From CAISIP01 sp965278985 (GTDB lineage: Bacteria; Pseudomonadota; Gammaproteobacteria; Burkholderiales; Burkholderiaceae_C), in assembly GCA_965278985.1 (NCBI GenBank), contig OZ257131.1, forward strand, positions 4,278,001-4,342,000: 64,000 nucleotides of DNA. The letters are read 5' to 3'. Within the stretch, counting starts at the first letter, position 1; the number at the start of each line of letters is the position of its first letter. Position numbers and translations under genes: made by a program. The notes beneath the pieces are model-generated. The model saw only the letters and a list, made by a program, of their open reading frames with translations, did no database searches and was not told where the DNA came from. Of the stretch, positions 53,434 through 62,305 are shown in pieces.

Positions 53434-55569
53434 TCAGGCGTCCAGCCGCGAGAGGTCGGCCACGCGGTTCATGGCCAGGTACAGCGACTTGAGCAGCCCC
53501 TGCCGGTTGAGCCGCAGGTCGGCCTCCTCGGCATTGACCATCACGCCGTCGAAGAAGGCATCCACCGGCGCGCGCAGCGCGGCCAGCGTCTGCAGCGCGG
53601 CCGTGTAGTCGCCGGCCTCGAACTGCGCATCGGCGCGCGGCACCACGTCCTGCAGGGCCGCGTACAGCGCTTCTTCGGCAGACTCCTTCAGCAGCACGGG
53701 GCTGACATGCGGGTCCACATCGCCGGCCTTCTTCAGGATGTTGGCGATGCGCTTGTTGGCGGCCGCCAAAGCCGGCGCCTCGGGCAGTGCAGCAAAGGCG
53801 CGCACGGCTGCCAGGCGGGCGGGGATGGTGCTCCACAGGCCCAGCTGCCGGGCGTAGATGGCGGCATCCACCTCGGCGGCGGTGTAGCCGCCTTCACGCA
53901 GGTAGCCCTTGAGGCGCTCGACCAGGAATTCGTCCAGCGCCACGGTGGCATCCTGCAGCAGGCCTGCGGGGAACGCCGCGAAGGCCTCGCGCGTCAGCGT
54001 GTGGAATTGCAGGGGCAACTGGCGCTCGATCAGTAGCCGCACCACGCCCAACGCATGACGGCGCAGCGCGAACGGGTCCTTGTCGCCCGTGGGCAGGTTG
54101 CCGATGCCGAACATGCCCACCAGCGTTTCCAGCTTGTCGGCCAGCGCCACCGCCAGGCCCACCGGATCGCGCGGCAGCTCGTCGCCGGCGAAGCGGGGTT
54201 TGTAGTGGTCCTCGATGGCCAGCGCAATGGCTTCGGGCTCGCCATCGTGGCGCGCGTAGTAGCCACCCATGATGCCCTGCAGTTCGGGGAACTCGCCGAC
54301 CATGTCGGTCACGAGGTCGGTCTTGGCCAGCGTCGCCGCACGGTAGGCATGCTCGGCAACCGCTGGGCCGCCGATTTGCTGCCCAATGGCGCGCGCAATG
54401 GTCCGCACGCGCTCCATGCGCTCGCCCTGCGTGCCCAGCTTGTTGTGGTAGACAACCTTGGACAGGCCCTCGACACGCGACGCCAGCGTACGCTTGCGGT
54501 CCTGGTCGAAGAAGAACTTGGCGTCCGCCAGGCGCGGGCGCACCACGCGCTCGTTGCCGCCGATGACGGCACTGGCATCCGGGGGGCGGATGTTGCTGAC
54601 CAGCAGGAAACGGTTGGTGAGCTTGCCCGCCGCGTCCAGCAGCGGGAAGTACTTCTGGTTGGCCTTCATCGTGAGGATCAGGCATTCCTGCGGCACGGCC
54701 AGGTACTCCGGCTCGAAGCTGCAGGTGAGCACATTGGGCAGCTCCACCAGCGCAGTCACCTCGTCGAGCAACGCCTCGTCGTCGATGGCGCGGTAGCCGT
54801 CCCCCAGGGCTTTGGCCGCCACATCCAGCTGGCGCGCAATCTCGGCGCGGCGCTGCTGGTAGCCCGCCACCACGGCGCCGTCGCGCGCCAGCGTGGCCTC
54901 GTAAGTGTCGGCATCGGCAATCACCACCGGTGACAGGGCCGCCTCGAAGCGGTGGCCCTGCGTCTGGTTGCCGGCCTGCAGGCCCAGCGCCTGCACAGGC
55001 ACCACGGTGCTGCCGTGCAATGCCACCACGCCGTGCACGGGGCGCACGAAGCTCACGCTGCTCCAGCCCGGCAGCTCGCAGCCGGACTGCAGCTGGTAAC
55101 TCATGACCTTGGGGATAGGCAGCTTGGCAATGGCTTCGTCCAGCGCCTTCTGCAGGCCCTGGGCCAGCGTGGCACCGGGCACCACGCTGTCGAAGAACAA
55201 TGCCTCGGCCTTGCCGTCCATCTGGCGGCGCAGGCCGGGTACGGCGGCGGCATCCGCGCCCAGCGCCTGCAGCTTCTTGAGCAGCGCGGGCGTGGCGCTA
55301 CCCGCCGCATCCAGCCCCACCGACACCGGCATGAGCTTCTGCGCCACGGACCGGTCGGGTGCCTGGGACGCCACACCGGTCACGTGCACCGCGAGGCGGC
55401 GCGGCGTGGCGTAGGAGGTGACCACGGCATCGGCTGCGGCCAGGCCCTGGGCCTTGAGGGAGGCCGCCAGCACGCTGGAGAAAGCCTCGTCGAGCTTGCG
55501 CAAGGCCTTGGGCGGCAGTTCCTCAGCCAGCAGTTCGACGAGCAGGTTGGAGTTCGTTGCCATGCTCAT
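53434..55569 (-). CDS. glyS: Glycyl-tRNA synthetase beta subunit
   Basis: A 711-aa tRNA-binding beta subunit of the bacterial alpha2-beta2 glycyl-tRNA synthetase. It opens NLLVELLAEELPPKALRKL, the universal GlyS start, and has EPEYLAVPQECLILTMKANQKYFPLL and LADKLETLVGMFGIGNLPTGDKDPFALRR blocks in order; the C-terminal anticodon-binding domain follows. The ATG at 55569 overlaps the glyQ stop (ATGA), giving tight translational coupling; 55563 is an alternative. Confidence 0.96.
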   Translation of the reverse strand: MSMATNSNLLVELLAEELPPKALRKLDEAFSSVLAASLKAQGLAAADAVVTSYATPRRLAVHVTGVASQAPDRSVAQKLMPVSVGLDAAGSATPALLKKLQALGADAAAVPGLRRQMDGKAEALFFDSVVPGATLAQGLQKALDEAIAKLPIPKVMSYQLQSGCELPGWSSVSFVRPVHGVVALHGSTVVPVQALGLQAGNQTQGHRFEAALSPVVIADADTYEATLARDGAVVAGYQQRRAEIARQLDVAAKALGDGYRAIDDEALLDEVTALVELPNVLTCSFEPEYLAVPQECLILTMKANQKYFPLLDAAGKLTNRFLLVSNIRPPDASAVIGGNERVVRPRLADAKFFFDQDRKRTLASRVEGLSKVVYHNKLGTQGERMERVRTIARAIGQQIGGPAVAEHAYRAATLAKTDLVTDMVGEFPELQGIMGGYYARHDGEPEAIALAIEDHYKPRFAGDELPRDPVGLAVALADKLETLVGMFGIGNLPTGDKDPFALRRHALGVVRLLIERQLPLQFHTLTREAFAAFPAGLLQDATVALDEFLVERLKGYLREGGYTAAEVDAAIYARQLGLWSTIPARLAAVRAFAALPEAPALAAANKRIANILKKAGDVDPHVSPVLLKESAEEALYAALQDVVPRADAQFEAGDYTAALQTLAALRAPVDAFFDGVMVNAEEADLRLNRQGLLKSLYLAMNRVADLSRLDA

Positions 55570-56480
55570 GCCGCCTTCTTCGCCGTGGGCGCCATCTGCG
55601 CAATCCATTCCCGCGGTGCCATGGGGAAACCCAGGCGCTCACGGCTCTCGTAATAACTCTGCGCCACGCTGCGCGCGAGGTTGCGGATGCGCCCCATGTA
55701 GGCGGCGCGTTCCGTCACGCTGATGGCACCACGCGCGTCCAGCAGGTTGAAGCTGTGCGCGGCCTTGAGCACCTGCTCGTAGGCTGGCAAGGCCAGCTGC
55801 ACCTCGATGAGGTGCTTGGCCTGTTTCTCGTGGGCCGTGAAAGCCGTCAGCAGGAAGTCCACGTCGCTGTGCTCGAAGTTGTAGGTGGACTGCTCACGCT
55901 CGTTCTGAAGATAGACGTCGCCATAACTCATGGTGTCAGTCCATTTCAGGTTGTAGACGTTGTCCACCTCCTGCAGGTACATCGCCAGGCGCTCCAGCCC
56001 GTAGGTGATCTCCCCCGTGACAGGCTTGCAGTCGATGCCGCCCACCTGCTGGAAATACGTGAACTGCGTGACCTCCATGCCGTTGAGCCAGACCTCCCAG
56101 CCCAGGCCCCAGGCGCCCAGCGTGGGGTTCTCCCAGTCGTCCTCGACGAAACGCACGTCGTTCTTCTTCAGGTCGAAACCCAGCGCCTCCAGCGAGCCCA
56201 GGTACAAGTCCAGGATGTTGGCCGGCGCCGGCTTCATGACCACCTGGTACTGGTAGTAGTGCTGCAGGCGGTTGGGGTTGTTGCCGTAGCGGCCGTCCTT
56301 GGGCCGGCGGCTGGGCTGCACATAGGCCGCGCTCCAGGGCTCGGGGCCGATGGCGCGCAGGAAGGTGGCGGTGTGCGAGGTGCCCGCGCCCACCTCCATG
56401 TCGTAGGGTTGCAGCAGGGCACAGCCCTGGGCGTCCCAGTAGGCTTGCAGCTTGAGGATGATTTGTTGGAAGGTCAGCAT
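55566..56480 (-). CDS. glyQ: Glycyl-tRNA synthetase alpha subunit
   Basis: A 304-aa catalytic alpha subunit with MLTFQQIILKLQAYWDAQGC at the start, class II motif blocks YVQPSRRPKDGRYGNNPNR and GITYGLERLAMYLQ-like (GEITYGLERLAMYLQEVDNV). It charges tRNA-Gly together with GlyS. Chosen start at 56480 matches all homologues; the stop overlaps glyS. Confidence 0.97.
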   Translation of the reverse strand: MLTFQQIILKLQAYWDAQGCALLQPYDMEVGAGTSHTATFLRAIGPEPWSAAYVQPSRRPKDGRYGNNPNRLQHYYQYQVVMKPAPANILDLYLGSLEALGFDLKKNDVRFVEDDWENPTLGAWGLGWEVWLNGMEVTQFTYFQQVGGIDCKPVTGEITYGLERLAMYLQEVDNVYNLKWTDTMSYGDVYLQNEREQSTYNFEHSDVDFLLTAFTAHEKQAKHLIEVQLALPAYEQVLKAAHSFNLLDARGAISVTERAAYMGRIRNLARSVAQSYYESRERLGFPMAPREWIAQMAPTAKKAA

Positions 56481-56597
56481 CTCGCGTGTGCGGGTGGGCC
56501 GAATCCCCCGGTCCGCTCGCAGCGGCGGGAGTGGCAACGTCGAACGCGCGATTTTAGGGGTGCGCTGCGGTGTCACCGCCCCCATGGCAAGGGCGGC

Positions 56598-59096
56598 CTA
56601 CAGCAACTCCACATCCAGCGCCGCGGTACCGCCCGCCTGCGGGGCCATGAGCTGGTCGATGGCGCGGCCTACGATGGGCTGGTCGTCGAGGAGCTGCAGA
56701 CGCCCTTCGCGCAGCAGCGCGGCGACTTCCCGCTGAGAATGCACGATGGCCTCGAAGCCTTCGCGGTTGGTGAACAACATCCGCGTGCGCTGCGGGCTGA
56801 CCCAGCCCAGGCGATAGCGCCGGGCCTGGCCCGGGGCGTCGAGCAGGTCGAACCACTGGCCCCGAACCAGGGCCTGGGCGGCTTCGTCGAATGCGTCCGC
56901 GACGCCCGCCGGCTGCTGCCGGGCGCGGCGGGCATCCAGCGCCTGCAGGGCGTCCTGCCCGGCGCTGCGCTCGGGATCGACCGCCACCACGTCCGCAGCT
57001 GCGGCGATGGTGGCAACCGCCGGACTGCCTGCGGTGGCGGTGGCGGTCGCGGTGGGGATGGCGGTGGCGGTGGAGGCAGCGCCAGCGCCAGCGGACATGG
57101 CCGCGCCGGCGGGCCGCGGCGGCCGGATCGCCTTCATGTGGGTGTCGATCAGCCGGCGCGTGAAGGCTGCGCGATCCTCGCCCGCCCAGCCCAGCGTGTC
57201 CATACCCGCATTGAGCCGCGCCACCAGGTCGGGCAGCAGCGCCACGAGCCGTGCACGGTCCCCGGCCTGGGGCAGGGGCCGCGTGGACCAGACCAGCTCG
57301 TCGAGCGTGCGCACCGCCGTCTCCCAGCGCTGGGGCTCGCTGGCGCGGGCCCGCCAGGCCTGCACCAGCACCTCGCGCCACTGGGTGGCCAGAAAGGGCA
57401 GCAGGAAAGGCTGCAGCGGCTCGCCGGCCGGCAATGCGCGCACGCAGTGGTGCAGCACCTCGTCGACATGGGCCTGCGCCTGGGCGAGATCTTCGGCACC
57501 TTGCGCCTGCTGCACCACGGGTTCGATGCGCAGCTCGGCCTGGCGCCGGTTCTCCTGCAGCCAGGCCTGGAAGTCCGCCAGCAGCATGCCGAACAACGCC
57601 AGGTCGTTGTCGAACTCGGCCAGCACGCGGCGCACCGTGGCCTCGATGCGCTGGTACAGCGGGTCAGACTCGCCACGCTCCGGGATCCAGGCCACCGAGG
57701 CCGCGGCCAGCGCATCGACGAGCTGGCGCGCCGGGTGCGCGGTGGACAGGAAGAAGTCGCGGTCGATCATCGCGGCCTTGAGCACCGGGATCTGCAGGCG
57801 GCCGATCACGAGCTTGAGCTGCATCGGAATCGCCCGGTCGGCGAACACGAAGTCGAAGACCTCGGCCAGCGCATCGATGGTGCCGCGGTCGATCTCGGGC
57901 GCGTTGCGCACCTCGTCGCGCTCGTGCATGCGGCGCAGCACGTTGGCGCCCGCGAAGTCCTGGCTGTCGAGCCAGCTGGGGAACTGCGAGGAGGCCGAGC
58001 CCGCGCCCACGCGCTGCTGCAGGCCGCCGAGGAAGCCCATCAGCGTGGCATCGGCCTCGGCCTGCACCGCTGACGGTTCAAAGCCTCCAGGACTTGCTCC
58101 ACTGCCCTGGCCGCCATGCCCTGCGCCAACGCCACTGCCACCGCCCACGCCACCCGGCCCGGCGGCACGGCCACCCGCAAATCCCAGCCGCTGCAGGAAC
58201 TGGCGTGCACGCTCCGCGATCTGCAGGCCGGCCTGGGCCAGCCCACCTCCACCTCCACCTCCACCGCCACTTCCACCCCCGCCTGCGGTCGCCTCGGCGG
58301 CGCCGCCCGCCTGCAAGGGTCCATGCCCCGAGGCATCACTGGCGGACCCCAGCGGCGCGGACGCCGACGGCGATCCGGCGGCACCCGCGGCGCGCTTGAT
58401 GCGGTGCACCTCCTGGCCAGAGATGCCGGCGCGCAGCAGGATCTGCGCCAGGCCGTTGTAGAGCGGCTCCCAGTCCACGCCATGCTCGGGCGCCAGCGCC
58501 AGCACGAAGTCCTCGGCCGCCTCGGGGTCGAACTCGCACTGCTTCCAGGCGATGGCATAGGCACGCACGAAGGTCGCGGGGCGGAAAGGGTTGTCGCTGA
58601 ACGAGAACTCCGACATGCCGAAGAGCACGGCGAGGGCCCGCGTGAGCGGCTGAAGCACCGCCTCGTAACGCTGGTTGAAGCGCTGCGCCACACGGTCCAC
58701 CAGCAGGTGGCGCTCGATCTCGTCCACGTCCAGCAGCGCCATGCTGATGGGGCTCTCCGACTCCGGCTCGGGCGCCAGGGGGCGCAACGCGGCCAGCGCG
58801 CCAGGGAATACCGTGTCCAGTTCTTCCTCGATGCCCGCGCGAATGGCCTGCAGCAGGGCCGGCTGGAAGCGCGCGGCCTGCTGGTCGAGCAGCATCGCGG
58901 CAGAACGCAGGTGCTGCGCCGCCGGCGTGTTGGGCCGCGCATCGACCAGGTCGTACAGATGGGCGCGCAGCATCTTCGCCTGTGCATCCTGGTGTTGGGC
59001 GAAAAAAGCCTCGGTGCTGTGGATCAGTGCGCGCACCTGGGCCAGCCGCTGCGCGTGCGCGGTGGCGTCCAGGGAGGGGTGGGAGCGGGAGACCAT
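56598..59096 (-). CDS. DUF1631 family protein
   Basis: An 832-aa protein of the DUF1631 family, found in beta- and gamma-proteobacteria. The N-terminal half includes LLDVDEIERHLLVDRVAQRFNQRYE and the central half FPSWLDSQDFAGANVLRRMHERDEV, LVIGRLQIPVLKAAMIDRDFF, HPARQLVDALA, all conserved in the family. A Gly-rich, low-complexity insert (about residues 260-300, including a run of nine glycines) lies between them. The C-terminus has an RYRLGWVSPQRTRMLFTNREG, a PilZ-like motif reading used in c-di-GMP-binding domains, so c-di-GMP sensing is possible. Function unknown. Divergent from glcB. Confidence 0.8.
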   Translation of the reverse strand: MVSRSHPSLDATAHAQRLAQVRALIHSTEAFFAQHQDAQAKMLRAHLYDLVDARPNTPAAQHLRSAAMLLDQQAARFQPALLQAIRAGIEEELDTVFPGALAALRPLAPEPESESPISMALLDVDEIERHLLVDRVAQRFNQRYEAVLQPLTRALAVLFGMSEFSFSDNPFRPATFVRAYAIAWKQCEFDPEAAEDFVLALAPEHGVDWEPLYNGLAQILLRAGISGQEVHRIKRAAGAAGSPSASAPLGSASDASGHGPLQAGGAAEATAGGGGSGGGGGGGGGLAQAGLQIAERARQFLQRLGFAGGRAAGPGGVGGGSGVGAGHGGQGSGASPGGFEPSAVQAEADATLMGFLGGLQQRVGAGSASSQFPSWLDSQDFAGANVLRRMHERDEVRNAPEIDRGTIDALAEVFDFVFADRAIPMQLKLVIGRLQIPVLKAAMIDRDFFLSTAHPARQLVDALAAASVAWIPERGESDPLYQRIEATVRRVLAEFDNDLALFGMLLADFQAWLQENRRQAELRIEPVVQQAQGAEDLAQAQAHVDEVLHHCVRALPAGEPLQPFLLPFLATQWREVLVQAWRARASEPQRWETAVRTLDELVWSTRPLPQAGDRARLVALLPDLVARLNAGMDTLGWAGEDRAAFTRRLIDTHMKAIRPPRPAGAAMSAGAGAASTATAIPTATATATAGSPAVATIAAAADVVAVDPERSAGQDALQALDARRARQQPAGVADAFDEAAQALVRGQWFDLLDAPGQARRYRLGWVSPQRTRMLFTNREGFEAIVHSQREVAALLREGRLQLLDDQPIVGRAIDQLMAPQAGGTAALDVELL

Positions 59097-59340
59097 GGCC
59101 AGTACAGACGAAGAACGCGGGATTGTCTCCGAGTGGCCGAAGCCTCCCGGCGGCACGGCACAAAAGCTGCTCGTCCTTGCCAGCCTCGCCAAGCGATCCG
59201 CCAAGACTCGATTAGGCGCATTTTTGTCATGGATTAGTCGCGAAGCACCCCATTAATCTCGCGCCACGTATCGAATACAGTTTCACCAACCCGATTTCCC
59301 GCTTCCTCCATTCCCTTTCGTATTCCAAGGAGCTTCTTCC
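59097..59340. promoter_or_regulatory. Divergent intergenic region DUF1631 / glcB
   Basis: 244 bp containing the promoters of both genes. The glcB start is preceded by a strong AAGGAG ribosome site (59328-59333). A TATCGAATAC segment around 59268 is a possible glcB -10 region. No convincing operator or riboswitch was found. Confidence 0.4.
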
Positions 59341-61551
59341 ATGTCCGAACGTACCAACGTCCACCGCCTGCAGGTGGACAGCGCCCTGCACCAGTTCATC
59401 AACGAGCAGGTCCTGCCGGGCACGGGCGTGGACACGGGGGCCTTCTGGCAGGGCTTCGACGCCATCGTGGGCGACCTCGCGCCGAAGAACATCGCGCTGC
59501 TGGCCGAACGCGACAGGCTGCAGTCCGAGCTGGACGCCTGGCACCGTGCCAACCCCGGCCCGGTGAAGAAGATGAAGCGTTACCGCGCCTTCCTGCAGCA
59601 GATCGGCTACTTGGTGCCGGTGCCGGCCAAGGTGCGCGCCACCACGAAGAACGTGGACGCCGAGCTGGCGCTGCAGGCCGGCCCGCAGCTGGTGGTGCCG
59701 ATCCTGAACGCCCGCTACGCACTCAACGCTGCCAACGCGCGCTGGGGCTCGCTGTACGACGCGCTGTACGGCACCGATGCGATCTCCGAGGCCGATGGCG
59801 CGACGCGCGGCGGCGGCTACAACCCGGTGCGTGGCGCGAAGGTCATCGAATATGCCCGCCATGTGCTGGACCGCACCGTTCCGCTGGCCAAGGGCTCGCA
59901 CATCGACTCCACGGGTTACGCCGTGGTGGACGGCGCGTTGGCGGTGACGCTGAGGGACGGCAGCACCACCGGCCTGAAGAAGCCCGAGCGCTTTGTGGGT
60001 TACCAAGGCGACGCAGCCCAGCCCTCGGCCGTGCTGTTCGAGCACAACGGCCTGCACCTGGACCTGCGCATCGACCGCAGCACCGCCATCGGCGCCTCGG
60101 ATGCGGCCGGCGTGAGCGACCTGGTGCTCGAATCCGCCCTGTCCACCATCCTGGACCTGGAAGACTCCGTGGCTGCCGTGGACGCCGAGGACAAGCTGCT
60201 GGGCTACCGCAACTGGCTGGGCATCCTCAAGGGCTCGCTAACCGAGGAAGTGAGCAAGGGCGGCAAGAGCTTCACGCGCGGCCTGAACCCCGACCGCGTC
60301 TATACGGGAGCCAACGGCCAGCCCGTCACGCTGCACGGCCGCTCGCTGATGTTCGTGCGCAACGTGGGCCACCTGATGACCAATCCGGCCATCCTGTACA
60401 CCGATGCCGCCGGCGTGACGCGCGAGATCCCCGAGGGCATCATGGACGCGGTGGTGACCACCACCATTGCCCTGCACGACCTCCAAGGCCACGGCAAGGG
60501 GCCGGACGGAAAACCGCTGCGCAACTCGCGCGAGGGCTCGGTCTACATCGTCAAGCCCAAGATGCACGGCCCCGACGAAGTTGCCTTCGCCAGCGAACTC
60601 TTCGGCCGCGTGGAGCAGGTGCTGGGCCTGGCGGACAGCACCGTCAAGCTGGGCATCATGGACGAGGAGCGTCGCACCAGCGTGAACCTCAAGGCCTGCA
60701 TCGCGGCCGCCAAGAGCCGCGTGGCCTTCATCAACACCGGCTTCCTGGACCGCACGGGCGACGAGATGCACAGCTGCATGCAGGCCGGCCCCGTGCTGCG
60801 CAAGGGCGACATGAAGAGCAGCGCCTGGATCCAGGCCTATGAGCGCAGCAACGTGCTGGTGGGCCTGTCCTGCGGCCTGCGCGGTCGCGCGCAGATCGGC
60901 AAGGGCATGTGGGCCATGCCCGACCTGATGGCCGCAATGCTGCAGCAGAAGATCGCGCACCCCAAGGCCGGCGCAAATACCGCCTGGGTGCCCAGCCCCA
61001 CCGCCGCCACGCTGCACGCGCTGCACTACCACCAGGTCAAGGTGTCCAAGGTGCAGAAGGCGCTGGAGAAGGAAGACGCCGACAAGCAGCACGACGCGAT
61101 CCTGGACGACCTGCTGAGCATCCCCGTGGTCAAGACCCCGAAGTGGAGCGACGCGGAGAAGAAGCAGGAGCTGGAGAACAACGCCCAGGGCATCCTGGGC
61201 TACGTGGTGCGCTGGATCGACCAGGGCATCGGCTGCTCCAAGGTGCCCGACATCCACAACGTGGGCCTGATGGAAGACCGCGCCACGCTGCGCATCAGCA
61301 GCCAGCACATGGCCAACTGGCTGCACCACGGCATCGTGACCAAGGCCGAGGTGCGCGCAACCTTCCGCCGCATGGCCAAGGTGGTGGACCAGCAGAACGC
61401 CGGCGACCCGCTGTACAGGAGCCTGGCCGCGAATCCGGACGGGGCAGCGTTTCAGGCAGCGACGGACCTGGTGTTCAAGGGGCTGGTGCAGCCCAGTGGC
61501 TACACCGAGCCGCTGCTGCATGCGTGGCGTTTGAAGGTGAAGGCGGGCTAA
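59341..61551 (+). CDS. glcB: Malate synthase G
   Basis: A 736-aa TIM-barrel malate synthase of the G type (about 720 aa in E. coli). Recognisable blocks are LDLEDSVAAVDAEDK (metal acid residues), GRSLMFVRNVGHLMTNPAI and SVYIVKPKMHGPDEVAFA, AWIQAYERSNVLVGLSCGLRGRAQIGKGMWAMPD toward the C-terminus. It condenses glyoxylate with acetyl-CoA to malate in glycolate use or the glyoxylate bypass. It stands alone; no glycolate oxidase or isocitrate lyase is nearby. aceK, which controls bypass flux, is 12 kb away. Confidence 0.95.
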   Translation: MSERTNVHRLQVDSALHQFINEQVLPGTGVDTGAFWQGFDAIVGDLAPKNIALLAERDRLQSELDAWHRANPGPVKKMKRYRAFLQQIGYLVPVPAKVRATTKNVDAELALQAGPQLVVPILNARYALNAANARWGSLYDALYGTDAISEADGATRGGGYNPVRGAKVIEYARHVLDRTVPLAKGSHIDSTGYAVVDGALAVTLRDGSTTGLKKPERFVGYQGDAAQPSAVLFEHNGLHLDLRIDRSTAIGASDAAGVSDLVLESALSTILDLEDSVAAVDAEDKLLGYRNWLGILKGSLTEEVSKGGKSFTRGLNPDRVYTGANGQPVTLHGRSLMFVRNVGHLMTNPAILYTDAAGVTREIPEGIMDAVVTTTIALHDLQGHGKGPDGKPLRNSREGSVYIVKPKMHGPDEVAFASELFGRVEQVLGLADSTVKLGIMDEERRTSVNLKACIAAAKSRVAFINTGFLDRTGDEMHSCMQAGPVLRKGDMKSSAWIQAYERSNVLVGLSCGLRGRAQIGKGMWAMPDLMAAMLQQKIAHPKAGANTAWVPSPTAATLHALHYHQVKVSKVQKALEKEDADKQHDAILDDLLSIPVVKTPKWSDAEKKQELENNAQGILGYVVRWIDQGIGCSKVPDIHNVGLMEDRATLRISSQHMANWLHHGIVTKAEVRATFRRMAKVVDQQNAGDPLYRSLAANPDGAAFQAATDLVFKGLVQPSGYTEPLLHAWRLKVKAG

Positions 61552-61618
61552 AACGCGGGCGGGGAATGCCGGGTGCGGTCCCCGCGCGGGGCGAGCGATG
61601 TCGCGTCGGAACAGCCTT

Positions 61619-61657
61619 TTTGTACAGATTCAAAATCTGATTTTGTATTTGTACAAA
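61619..61657. other. A/T-rich nested dyad at the core/defence-island junction
   Basis: Outer arms TTTGTACA (61619-61626) and TGTACAAA (61650-61657), perfect 8-bp inverted repeat; nested inside is CAGATT-CAA-AATCTG (61625-61639). It lies between glcB (ends 61551) and the first defence-island gene (ends 61685). It could be a bidirectional terminator, an attachment-type or operator site. Confidence 0.5.
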
Positions 61658-61684
61658 TGCCACGCCCGCTGAACCATCAGCCAA

Positions 61685-62305
61685 TCAACAGGCCACCGTC
61701 AACGCCCGCCCAAATTTCTTGAATGACGCCAGCTTTCCCAGTTGTCCAAAGCGAGCAGGGATGTTCTCAGCAATGCGAATGGCGGCGAGCTTGGGTTGGT
61801 AGCTACCTTGCAAGGGCTGCTGCCCAAAGGGCACGTTGTGCTGCTCGAAGAGTTTCTCCAGTCGCTTCTTCGGGTTGGCCACTGTCTCGGCATTCTTGGT
61901 ATTTGTGATCGCTACCGGATGTGCGGGCCGCGACATCACGGCTGACAGAGCTGCGCCATCGGCGAGCAACCAGGCTTCCAGCTCCTTGTGGATCGCGATG
62001 CGGAAAAGGCAGGGATGGTTGCCAACGCCCGCGACAGCAAGGGATATCTGCAGGTCAGCAGCGTCCTGTTGCTCGCCGTCAGGTCGCCCCCAGCGCGGCA
62101 AGATGTCCCACATGATCAGCACCCTGTCGTAGCCTTCGGCAAACAGGGCTGCCACCACATCACCAGCCTTGGAAAAGAGCTCAGGCTTTGTTCCTTGCGG
62201 AAAGGTCTTCACGGCGGCCTGCGGCGCGATGCGCTTGGCGAAATGCTCGAACACCTGTGCGTCTTCGCCCTGCAAACGGCCTTCGCAAACAATCGCGACC
62301 CTCAT
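61685..62305 (-). CDS. DUF4276-like protein, Toprim-type nuclease candidate (ATPase partner)
   Basis: A 206-aa protein starting MRVAIVCEGR: a leading acidic residue (Glu8) of a Toprim-like fold, then DRVLIMWDILPRWG and the family hallmark HKELEAWLLADGAA, with an N-terminal Rossmann-like layout. Its ATG overlaps the stop of the ATPase gene by 4 bp (ATGA). DUF4276/RloB-type proteins are typically paired with RecF/OLD-type ATPases and thought to be nucleases in phage defence; the usual DxD of active Toprim domains is not obvious here (WDIL), so activity is uncertain. Assignment is by short motifs and neighbourhood. Confidence 0.6.
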   Translation of the reverse strand: MRVAIVCEGRLQGEDAQVFEHFAKRIAPQAAVKTFPQGTKPELFSKAGDVVAALFAEGYDRVLIMWDILPRWGRPDGEQQDAADLQISLAVAGVGNHPCLFRIAIHKELEAWLLADGAALSAVMSRPAHPVAITNTKNAETVANPKKRLEKLFEQHNVPFGQQPLQGSYQPKLAAIRIAENIPARFGQLGKLASFKKFGRALTVAC

